Made by a program: the position numbers and the translations under genes. Shown piece by piece: positions 6,345-11,457 of a DNA stretch of 11,457 nucleotides. The stretch covers positions 1-11,457 of the forward strand of contig JADDQX010000034.1 of the NCBI GenBank assembly GCA_016781115.1, read 5' to 3'. The notes below the pieces were generated by a model, which worked only from the letters and a program-made list of their open reading frames with translations, did no database searches and was not told where the DNA came from. Each line of letters opens with the position of its first letter. Within the stretch, counting starts at the first letter, position 1. This DNA comes from Actinomycetota bacterium. GTDB taxonomy: Bacteria > Actinomycetota > CADDZG01 > WHSQ01.

Positions 6345-6993
6345 CCCGGCGGAGCGCTTCATCCGCCCCCTCCAGAAGAGGCGCGCAGCCCACCACGGCG
6401 GGACGAGGCGGGAACTCGCTGAAGCCGAACCGAGCAGGTGGATCTAGAGGCGCAAGAGAGCCGAGGTCACGCCCGTCGAGTGCCGCGGACGCATCGGCGA
6501 TCCGGCGGTAGGACTCGATGCAGTACCACTCCCGGACGCCGCTCGGGCTGCGCCCGTAGAGGCGAACGCCCGGACCTCCGCCTAGCAGAAGCCGTCCTGC
6601 GAGAGGGCGCATGACGAGGTCCTCGAACCGGACCCACAACGGGGACCGGCGCAGGAGGCGCGGCCGGAGCGCGAAGACCTGCAGCGGCTTCGCCAGCGCG
6701 GCCTGCAGCTGCAGCGGCCCGGCCCAGACCTCCATCCTGTCTTTGCTCAACCGCGCGTTCATGTCGACGACTCGGTGCTCGTCGAACCGGTAGACGCCGC
6801 CGACGAAGGTCACGACCTCGGGCCGCGACCCCAGCAGGATCTTCGTTCCGTCCGGACGAGCCCACATGACGTCGCTCATCGGGCCGAGTGGTCCGTCATC
6901 CCAGAGCCCGATCACGAAGCGGTCGCCCGAGGCGAACCCGGCGCCGGCGATGTGCCCCTCGAGCCGAACCCGGCCCTTCCGCTGGTCGAACAT
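6289..6993 (-). CDS. Hypothetical protein, actinobacterial-type, 234 aa
   Basis: The function is unknown. The frame stays open back to 7155, but that part lies under the radical SAM gene, so ATG 6993 (MFDQRKGRVRLEGHIAG) is preferred. AGGAGAG sits 12 nt before it. The N-terminal half reads as a compact beta-rich domain with GHIAGAGFASGDRFVIGLW, SDVMWARPDGTKILLGSRP and FVGGVYRFDEHRVVDM. This pattern recalls a conserved hypothetical family I associate with actinobacteria (unverified). The middle contains a hydrophobic stretch with VRFEDLVMRPLAGRLLLGG and then GVREWYCIESYRRIADA. The last 20 residues are rich in Pro, Gly and Ala, and run antisense through the transporter gene's 3' end. There is no signal peptide or clear membrane helix. 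It diverges from the radical SAM gene across 19 bp, so the two are probably switched on together. Confidence 0.75.
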   Translation of the reverse strand: MFDQRKGRVRLEGHIAGAGFASGDRFVIGLWDDGPLGPMSDVMWARPDGTKILLGSRPEVVTFVGGVYRFDEHRVVDMNARLSKDRMEVWAGPLQLQAALAKPLQVFALRPRLLRRSPLWVRFEDLVMRPLAGRLLLGGGPGVRLYGRSPSGVREWYCIESYRRIADASAALDGRDLGSLAPLDPPARFGFSEFPPRPAVVGCAPLLEGADEALRRASAPEEAGPPGGAGPSPR

Positions 6994-7012
6994 ACGTTCT
7001 ATAGTCTCTCCT
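6994..7012. promoter_or_regulatory. 19-bp divergent promoter with overlapping -10 boxes, likely leaderless
   Basis: This is the whole space between two divergent ATGs (6993 minus, 7013 plus). TATAGT (7000-7005) is a good -10 box for the radical SAM gene, with TTCCGC 17 bp further up as a weak -35. It ends 7 nt before ATG 7013, so transcription would start at or next to the A of the start codon, and no ribosome site exists for that gene. On the minus strand TATAGA (7003-6998) overlaps it by 4 bp through the palindrome CTATAG, and ends 4 nt before ATG 6993. The minus gene also has AGGAGAG at 7012-7006. Assignment is by motif and spacing only. Confidence 0.5.
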
Positions 7013-7996
7013 ATGGCGCCCGAGGCCCTGTTCGAGCTCAGACGACGCACCTTCGACACGCCCGCGTTCCGGGGCATCGAGTTCATCGAGTCCGAAGCGA
7101 AGACCATCCTCAACCACGTGAAGGGCAATCGCCTGCCGTTCAACTGGACGATCAACCCCTACCGGGGCTGCAGTCATGCATGTGTTTTTTGCTTCGCTCG
7201 TCCCACGCACACCTTTCTCGACATGAACGCAGGCAAGGACTTCGACACGAAGATCGTCGTGAAGGTGAACGCCCCCGAGCTGCTGCGGAAGGAGCTGCGG
7301 GCCAAGCGGTGGAAGGGGGAGCTGATCGCGATGGGAACGAACACCGATCCCTATCAACGAGCCGAGGGTCGCTACAAGCTCATGCCGCGGATCATCCAGA
7401 CGCTCACCGAGTACCGCAACCCGTTCTCGATCCTCACGAAGGGGACGCTGATCCTGCGCGATCTCGGTCTTCTAGCGGAAGCGGCATGCGTAACCGAGGT
7501 CACAACCGCGTTCTCGATCGCGACCTTGGATGAAGACGTGTGGCGCAAGAGCGAACCGGGGACCCCACACCCGAGGAAGCGCATGGAAGCGGTGGCGCGG
7601 CTGAACGAGGCAGGTGTGCCGTGCGGCGTCTTGGTTGCGCCGATCCTCCCAGGGATCAGCGACGGCCGCGATCAGATCAAGGCGGTCATCGATGCGGCCC
7701 TCGAGGCCGGTGCCACCCACATCTACCCGATCCTTCTCCACCTGCGCCCGGTTGTGAAGGACGTCTACATGGAGTGGCTCCGAGACACTTACCCCGACCT
7801 CGTTCCGCGCTACGAGGAGATGTACCGCGGCCGCTCGTACGCCAGCAGCGCAGACAAAGCCGCGTTCGCCAAAGAGATCGACCTGGTCCTCGCCGGCCGT
7901 CTCCCTAACGGCGTGCGACCTCGGGGCCGGCGGCGCGAAGCGAGGGCGGCCAAAGAGGTGGCCAAGCTCGAGAACGAACAGTTGACGCTGATCTAG
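7013..7996 (+). CDS. Rv2578c-type radical SAM protein
   Basis: This 327-residue radical S-adenosylmethionine protein has its cluster-binding motif CSHACVFC, with C53, C57 and C60, within NPYRGCSHACVFCFAR. That motif is a CxxxCxxC site for a [4Fe-4S] cluster which cleaves SAM to a 5'-deoxyadenosyl radical. Other family landmarks are FDTPAFRGIEF near the N-terminus, MGTNTDPYQRAEGRYKLMP after the first barrel strands, FSILTKGTLILRDL, and the late GVLVAPILPGISD and ILLHLRPVVKD. These fit the Rv2578c group within the SplB-like COG1533 proteins. The substrate of the group is unknown, and similarity to spore photoproduct lyase does not prove a DNA repair role. The C-terminus is basic (RGRRREARAAKE). 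There is no ribosome site before ATG 7013, and the -10 position suggests a leaderless transcript. The TAG stop lies in a CTAG shared with htpX. Confidence 0.93.
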   Translation: MAPEALFELRRRTFDTPAFRGIEFIESEAKTILNHVKGNRLPFNWTINPYRGCSHACVFCFARPTHTFLDMNAGKDFDTKIVVKVNAPELLRKELRAKRWKGELIAMGTNTDPYQRAEGRYKLMPRIIQTLTEYRNPFSILTKGTLILRDLGLLAEAACVTEVTTAFSIATLDEDVWRKSEPGTPHPRKRMEAVARLNEAGVPCGVLVAPILPGISDGRDQIKAVIDAALEAGATHIYPILLHLRPVVKDVYMEWLRDTYPDLVPRYEEMYRGRSYASSADKAAFAKEIDLVLAGRLPNGVRPRGRRREARAAKEVAKLENEQLTLI

Positions 7997-8838
7997 CGAG
8001 CGGCGAGAGGTGCCCGCAGCCGGGCGACGCGCTCCTCCATCGGCGGATGCGTCGAGAAGAGCTTCGCGAAGCTCGCGGGGCGACCCGTCAGCGGGTTCAC
8101 GATGTACTTGGAGGCCTGGGCGGGCTCGACCTTCATCGGGATCGCCTGCGCGCCGAGGTGGAGCTTCTCCAGCGCGCGCGCCAAAGGCTCGCCCGAGTTG
8201 ATGAACGAGGCCCCTATCCGGTCCGCCTCGAACTCGCGGGAGCGCGAGATCGCCATCTGGATGAGTCCCGCCGCGATCGGCGCCAACATCAACGTCGCGA
8301 GCGCCGCGATCGGGTTCCCGCCATCGTCGTCATCCGACCCACCGAAGAAGAACGCGAGATGCGCCGCGTAGCTGATGGCTGTCGCGATCGCGGCGGCGAC
8401 GGATCCGATCAGGATGTCGCGGTTCTTGATGTGAGCGAGCTCGTGCGCGATCACGCCGCGCAGCTCGTCTTCGCTCAGTAGCTCCGTGATCCCGTGAGTT
8501 ACCGCGACCACGGCCGTCTTCTCGTTGCGCCCAGTCGCGAACGCGTTCGGCTGAGGGTCGGGCGTCATGTACAGCCGAGGCATCGGCATCTGTGCGGCGA
8601 CGGATAGCTCGCGCACCATCCGGTAAAGCCCAGGCGCCTCCGCTTCCGAGACCGGCACCGCGCGCGACGCGCGGATGGCGATCTTGTCCGAGAACCAGTA
8701 GGACCCGCCGACGGTGATCAGCGCGATGACGACGCCGATGGTGGCGCCGCCGGGGCCGAGGAGCCGGCTTCCTAGGAAGACGAGGAAACCACCTAGAGCC
8801 GCCAGCAGGACGTAGGTCTTCAGCGTGTTCATGTGCAT
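7993..8838 (-). CDS. htpX: HtpX-type membrane zinc metalloprotease (M48)
   Basis: The 281-residue protein is of normal HtpX size. Helices at about 7-28 and 30-49 anchor it. Then comes the protease core, with HELAH (132-136) supplying two zinc-binding histidines and the catalytic Glu133. The third ligand is Glu202 in SREFEAD. Two more hydrophobic segments (about 142-166 and 175-198) flank an acidic loop, GGSDDDDGG, and the end carries the usual LFSTHPPMEERVARL. HtpX degrades damaged or misfolded membrane proteins together with FtsH, with its active site facing the cytoplasm. ATG 8838 is preferred because the minus-strand -10 box CATAAT ends 6 nt before it. ATG 8832 would shorten the protein by two residues. 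No ribosome site is visible for either. It diverges from the D-glutamate genes and converges on the radical SAM gene with a 4-bp overlap. Confidence 0.95.
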   Translation of the reverse strand: MHMNTLKTYVLLAALGGFLVFLGSRLLGPGGATIGVVIALITVGGSYWFSDKIAIRASRAVPVSEAEAPGLYRMVRELSVAAQMPMPRLYMTPDPQPNAFATGRNEKTAVVAVTHGITELLSEDELRGVIAHELAHIKNRDILIGSVAAAIATAISYAAHLAFFFGGSDDDDGGNPIAALATLMLAPIAAGLIQMAISRSREFEADRIGASFINSGEPLARALEKLHLGAQAIPMKVEPAQASKYIVNPLTGRPASFAKLFSTHPPMEERVARLRAPLAAR

Positions 8839-8855
8839 GCAACGATTATGCAGCC
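8839..8855. promoter_or_regulatory. 17-bp divergent promoter with overlapping -10 boxes, likely leaderless
   Basis: This is the whole space between htpX ATG 8838 (minus) and ATG 8856 (plus). CATAAT on the minus strand (8850-8845) matches TATAAT at five of six positions and ends exactly 6 nt before ATG 8838, so the transcript would start at the A of ATG. TTGATC at 8875-8870 could be its -35, with a 19-bp gap. On the plus strand GATTAT (8844-8849), which shares five base pairs with it, ends 6 nt before ATG 8856. Neither start has a ribosome site between it and the other gene. The plus-strand box is the weaker of the two. Confidence 0.5.
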
Positions 8856-9869
8856 ATGGAGGAGCGAACGATCAACATGACGGTGGAGCCGAGGGCTCTT
8901 CCGCTCGCGGAGCGCTTCACGATCGCGACCAAGAGCTGGGACGTGGCCGACAACGTCTTCGTCCGCCTGCGTTATGGCGGCCAAGAGGGCATCGGCGAGG
9001 TGAGCCCGGAGGACCGAACGGGAGACTCGGTCGCAGCAGTAGTGGCCGAGCTGGAGACTTTGGACCTAGCAGCCGTACAGGGGCCCTTCGATCTCGAGGG
9101 GATCTCGAAGCTGCTGCCGGCCGGTCCCGCACGCTGCGCCCTGGACATAGCGGCGCACGACCTAGCGGCCAAGCTCGCGGGCATCTCGGTCGCGGAACTG
9201 CTCGGCGCGGGAATCCGCCGGCCGCCGCCGACCTCGGTCACGTTGCCGATCGCGGACGTGAACAAGATGGTCGAGCGTGCCCGCGGTTTCCACGACCACC
9301 CGGTTATCAAGATGAAGGTCGGCTTCGACGGGGATGTCGACGCGCTGGCAAAGGTGCGAGAGGTCTTCGACGGCCGGATCAGGGTCGACGTCAACGAGGG
9401 GTGGGATGCGGAGCGAGCGATCGACTCGCTCCGCGAGATGGAGCACCTCGACGTCGAGTTGTGCGAACAGCCCATCAAGAAGGGCCAGCTCGACGCTCTG
9501 CGAGCCCTCACCGAGGCAACGAAGATCCCGATCTACGCCGACGAAGACGTAGAGACGTCGCGAGATGTTGCGTCGCTGCGCGGGGTCGTCGACGGGGTCA
9601 ACCTGAAGCTGCGCAAGACCGGCGGCATCAGGGAGGCGGTGCGGGCGATCGCCACGGCCCGGGCGCTGGGGATGGGCGTGATGATCGGCTGCGACCTCGA
9701 GTCGGGAGTGGCGGCGACCGCGGAAGCATCGGTCGCGACCCTCGCCGACCACTGCGACATCGACGGTCCGCTGTTGCTGCAACAAGATCCCTGGCCTGGC
9801 GTGACGTACGACCGCGGCCGCGTCACGCTCCCGCGGGGGCCGGGGCTTGGGGTCAGGGAGCGGTCGTGA
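8856..9869 (+). CDS. dgcA: Enolase-superfamily racemase/epimerase: N-acetyl-D-glutamate racemase (DgcA-like) or dipeptide epimerase
   Basis: The 337-residue protein has an N-terminal capping domain (about 1-115) and a TIM barrel. It has every residue expected of the muconate-lactonizing subgroup: catalytic K152 and K154 in IKMKVG, metal ligands D178 (VDVNEGW), E204 (CEQP) and D229 (ADED), and the opposite-face lysine K251 in NLKLRKTGG. CDLES (279-283) and the DID motif at 301-303 (DIDGP) are hallmarks of L-Ala-D/L-Glu epimerases, where DxD binds the dipeptide's amino group. The 4-bp GTGA overlap with a DUF1611 gene instead points to DgcA, which interconverts N-acetyl-D- and N-acetyl-L-glutamate. 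Both roles bring D-glutamate from peptidoglycan into central metabolism. ATG 8856 fits a leaderless transcript, while ATG 8877, with GGAGGAG 12 nt upstream, is an alternative. Fold and chemistry are certain; the substrate is not. Confidence 0.9.
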   Translation: MEERTINMTVEPRALPLAERFTIATKSWDVADNVFVRLRYGGQEGIGEVSPEDRTGDSVAAVVAELETLDLAAVQGPFDLEGISKLLPAGPARCALDIAAHDLAAKLAGISVAELLGAGIRRPPPTSVTLPIADVNKMVERARGFHDHPVIKMKVGFDGDVDALAKVREVFDGRIRVDVNEGWDAERAIDSLREMEHLDVELCEQPIKKGQLDALRALTEATKIPIYADEDVETSRDVASLRGVVDGVNLKLRKTGGIREAVRAIATARALGMGVMIGCDLESGVAATAEASVATLADHCDIDGPLLLQQDPWPGVTYDRGRVTLPRGPGLGVRERS

Positions 9870-10912
9870 CCGCGCGCTCCTGGATCGTCCTCACCGACGG
9901 CTACACAACGACGCGCAACGCGAAGACCGCGCACGGCGTGCTGAGGTACGCGCGCGATCCCGTGGCTGCGGTGCTCGATCGCGAGTACGCAGGAAAGACG
10001 ATGGCAGAGGTGATGCCGGGCCTCGGCTCGGATGCCCCCATCGTGGCTGATCTCGATGAGGCCCGGCAGCTCGGAGGAACGGCGTTGCTCCTCGGTGTCG
10101 CTACTCCCGGCGGGTGGATACCGGAGCACTGGCGGCCGTGGGTGCTCGCCGCCGTGGATGCAGGTATGGAGATCGCGAACGGTCTCCACCGTTTCCTAGC
10201 CGACGATGCTGAGTTGGTGGAGCGCGCCGGCGCGTCGGGCGCGCGTCTCTGGGACGTCCGACAACCGCCGGACGATCTGCCGTTGTTCACCGGCAGGAGC
10301 ATCGATGTTCCACAGAAGACGGTCCTGACGGTCGGCAGCGACTGTGCCGTCGGCAAGATGACGGTCAGCCTCGAGCTCGCCGCGGCCGCGGCCTGCGCGG
10401 GAACGTCCGCGGAGTTCGTTGCGACGGGCCAGACCGGGATCATGGTCGCCGGCAAGGGCATCGCGGTGGACCGAGTGATCTCCGATTTCCTCGCCGGGGC
10501 CGCCGAGACGCTTGTGTGCGACGCGAACCAGAACGCGCAGGTCCTGATGGTCGAGGGCCAGGGGAGTCTGTGGCATCCCGCCTACGCCGGCGTCACGCTC
10601 GGGCTCCTCCACGGGTCCGCGCCTCACGCTCTGGTGTTGTGCCATCAGGCGGGACGCACCGCGATCGAGGAGCCTCCCTTCACCAAGCTCCCCCCTCTGC
10701 CGGAGATGCGCAGGGTTTACGAGGAGGCGGCTCGGACCGTGCGGGAAGCACGCGTTGTGGCGGTCGCGGTGAACTGCAGGGACCTCTCGGACGACGAGGC
10801 CGCGGCGGCGATCGCTGAGGTCGAGGATGAGGTGGGACTTCCAGCGGCGGATGTGTTCCGCGGAGGAGGCCCGAAGCTGTGGGAAGCGGTTCGGGCCGAG
10901 GTCGGCCTCTAG
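9866..10912 (+). CDS. dgcN: DUF1611 protein, probable D-glutamate N-acetyltransferase (DgcN-like)
   Basis: The 348-residue protein starts at GTG 9866, with AGGGAG 5 nt upstream and a 4-bp overlap with the racemase gene. The N-terminal domain (about 1-140) is Rossmann-like, with GTALLLGVATPGGWIPEHW. The C-terminal domain (about 150-348) begins with a P-loop-like GSDCAVGKMT (157-166), followed by FVATGQTGIMVAGKGIAVD, VEGQGSLWHPAYAGVTLGLL and HQAGRT. These are characteristic of DUF1611. Members of that family were shown to acetylate D-glutamate in marine Proteobacteria and haloarchaea, acting with the racemase DgcA. The product N-acetyl-L-glutamate can enter arginine synthesis or be deacetylated to L-glutamate. 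The function here is carried over from that work and from the matching neighbour. Older annotations as an NAD-dependent epimerase or NTPase are less likely. The frame also stays open far upstream, but that part only shadows the racemase gene. The TAG stop lies in a shared CTAG. Confidence 0.88.
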   Translation: MTARSWIVLTDGYTTTRNAKTAHGVLRYARDPVAAVLDREYAGKTMAEVMPGLGSDAPIVADLDEARQLGGTALLLGVATPGGWIPEHWRPWVLAAVDAGMEIANGLHRFLADDAELVERAGASGARLWDVRQPPDDLPLFTGRSIDVPQKTVLTVGSDCAVGKMTVSLELAAAAACAGTSAEFVATGQTGIMVAGKGIAVDRVISDFLAGAAETLVCDANQNAQVLMVEGQGSLWHPAYAGVTLGLLHGSAPHALVLCHQAGRTAIEEPPFTKLPPLPEMRRVYEEAARTVREARVVAVAVNCRDLSDDEAAAAIAEVEDEVGLPAADVFRGGGPKLWEAVRAEVGL

Positions 10913-11457
10913 ACGTAGTGACCGGAAGCGGCGCGGTGCACGCTGAACGCGAGGCGCCAAGTGGAAAGGCGCTTAGCGCCCAGTCGCAGCACGATGAGCG
11001 CCAAGGCTCCGTTGATCAAGAGGAGCAGAGGTTGCTCCGGACCGATCGTGAACTCCGCGAGGAGCATGTCGATGACGAAATACGCGACGGATGCGGCGAA
11101 TACCGCCGCGAGGACGACCACGGCGACCGGCCCCCACACCCACCCCAGCGCGAAGCGGGTGCGAAGCGGGCCGGGACACGACTCCAGCGCGGCCCAGCCC
11201 GGTTCGAAAGAAGAGACGTGGTCGAGCGGCCGTGACAGCGGCTCGGCGAGCCGATCCACCGTCGTCCTGATGCCGCCGCTCTTGAGGCCGATCCAGATCA
11301 GGCAGAAGGCCACCAGAACCAACAGGGCCCACCAGCCGGTGCTCGCCGCGGCGCGGCTGCTGGCAGCACCGAACCTCGCGGGACTGGCGAGGCCGATCAC
11401 GCCGAGCAGCGTCAGCGCTCCCAGCGTCAAAGATCGGAACACCTTCAAGGCCAATCG
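10909..11457 (-). CDS. Multi-pass membrane protein of unknown function, probably cut at its 5' end
   Basis: The reading frame is open to the right edge. The first possible start inside the window is TTG 11454, without a visible ribosome site, so the true start may lie outside. Counted from there, about 181 residues show four hydrophobic stretches: about 7-24, 40-58 (WWALLVLVAFCLIWIGL), 104-131 (VWGPVAVVVLAAVFAASVAY) and 142-158 (PLLLLINGALALIVLRL). A hydrophilic section (about 59-103) with two cysteine-free helices and the segment CPGPLRTR separates the second and third. The last stretch ends in a basic tail (KRLSTWRLAFSVHRAASG). I do not recognise the family. It converges on dgcN, the two TAG stops overlapping in one CTAG at 10909-10912. 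Nothing indicates a link to D-glutamate metabolism. Confidence 0.75.
   Translation of the reverse strand, partial: RLALKVFRSLTLGALTLLGVIGLASPARFGAASSRAAASTGWWALLVLVAFCLIWIGLKSGGIRTTVDRLAEPLSRPLDHVSSFEPGWAALESCPGPLRTRFALGWVWGPVAVVVLAAVFAASVAYFVIDMLLAEFTIGPEQPLLLLINGALALIVLRLGAKRLSTWRLAFSVHRAASGHYV

Noticed and set aside
6994..7155. Longer N-terminus for the minus-strand hypothetical protein
   Set aside because: The extra 54 codons lie antisense under the conserved start of the radical SAM protein. Both -10 boxes and the AGGAGAG site fall between the preferred start codons.
8825..9865. A 347-codon open stretch in the same frame as, and upstream of, dgcN
   Set aside because: It lies in another frame over the racemase gene, which has full catalytic motifs. 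The stretch reads as Arg/Gly-rich low-complexity sequence, typical of GC-rich shadow frames, and its first codons overlap the start of htpX.
1..11457. CRISPR arrays, tRNA/rRNA genes, insertion sequences, attachment sites
   Set aside because: No spaced repeats, no cloverleaf or rRNA signatures, and no transposase or integrase motifs were seen by eye on either strand.

Overview
The window is gene-dense, GC-rich chromosomal DNA with 13 protein genes, two of them cut by the window edges. I see no rRNA, tRNA, CRISPR array, insertion sequence or phage gene. GC-rich third codon positions, GTG starts, 4-bp GTGA gene overlaps, an Rv2578c-type radical SAM gene and apparent leaderless promoters suggest an actinobacterium, probably an uncultured lineage. 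That placement is inference. Of the 13 stop codons, 8 are TAG, which is unusual for GC-rich DNA.

Region 1 (1-3748, + strand) is a signalling block. A PAS histidine kinase, cut at its 5' end, overlaps by 4 bp a REC-GAF-histidine kinase hybrid. After a 98-bp gap containing inverted and direct repeats come a stand-alone receiver protein and an unrecognised 181-residue protein whose ribosome site sits in a possible hairpin. A strong palindromic hairpin at 3722-3748 closes the block. Together these could form a cytoplasmic multi-step phosphorelay without a visible DNA-binding output.

Region 2 (3776-6344) holds a minus-strand SRPBCC-fold protein and, divergent from it, a poxvirus-type DNA topoisomerase IB followed 9 bp later by an EamA-type transporter.

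Region 3 (6289-8838) holds a minus-strand protein of unknown function whose 3' end overlaps the transporter. It diverges across only 19 bp from an Rv2578c-type radical SAM gene. That gene converges with htpX (a membrane zinc protease), and the two share a CTAG tetramer that supplies both stop codons.

Region 4 (8856-11457) starts 17 bp from htpX on the opposite strand. An enolase-superfamily racemase/epimerase and a DUF1611 protein overlap by 4 bp. This pair matches the DgcA/DgcN route of D-glutamate catabolism (D-Glu to N-acetyl-D-Glu to N-acetyl-L-Glu), although the racemase also fits the dipeptide epimerase family. A minus-strand multi-pass membrane protein, cut by the right edge, converges on dgcN through a second shared CTAG.

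The most interesting items are the putative dgcA-dgcN operon and the two very short divergent intergenic regions, each with overlapping -10 elements on both strands placed so that transcripts would begin at or next to the start codons. No completely new multi-gene system could be demonstrated.
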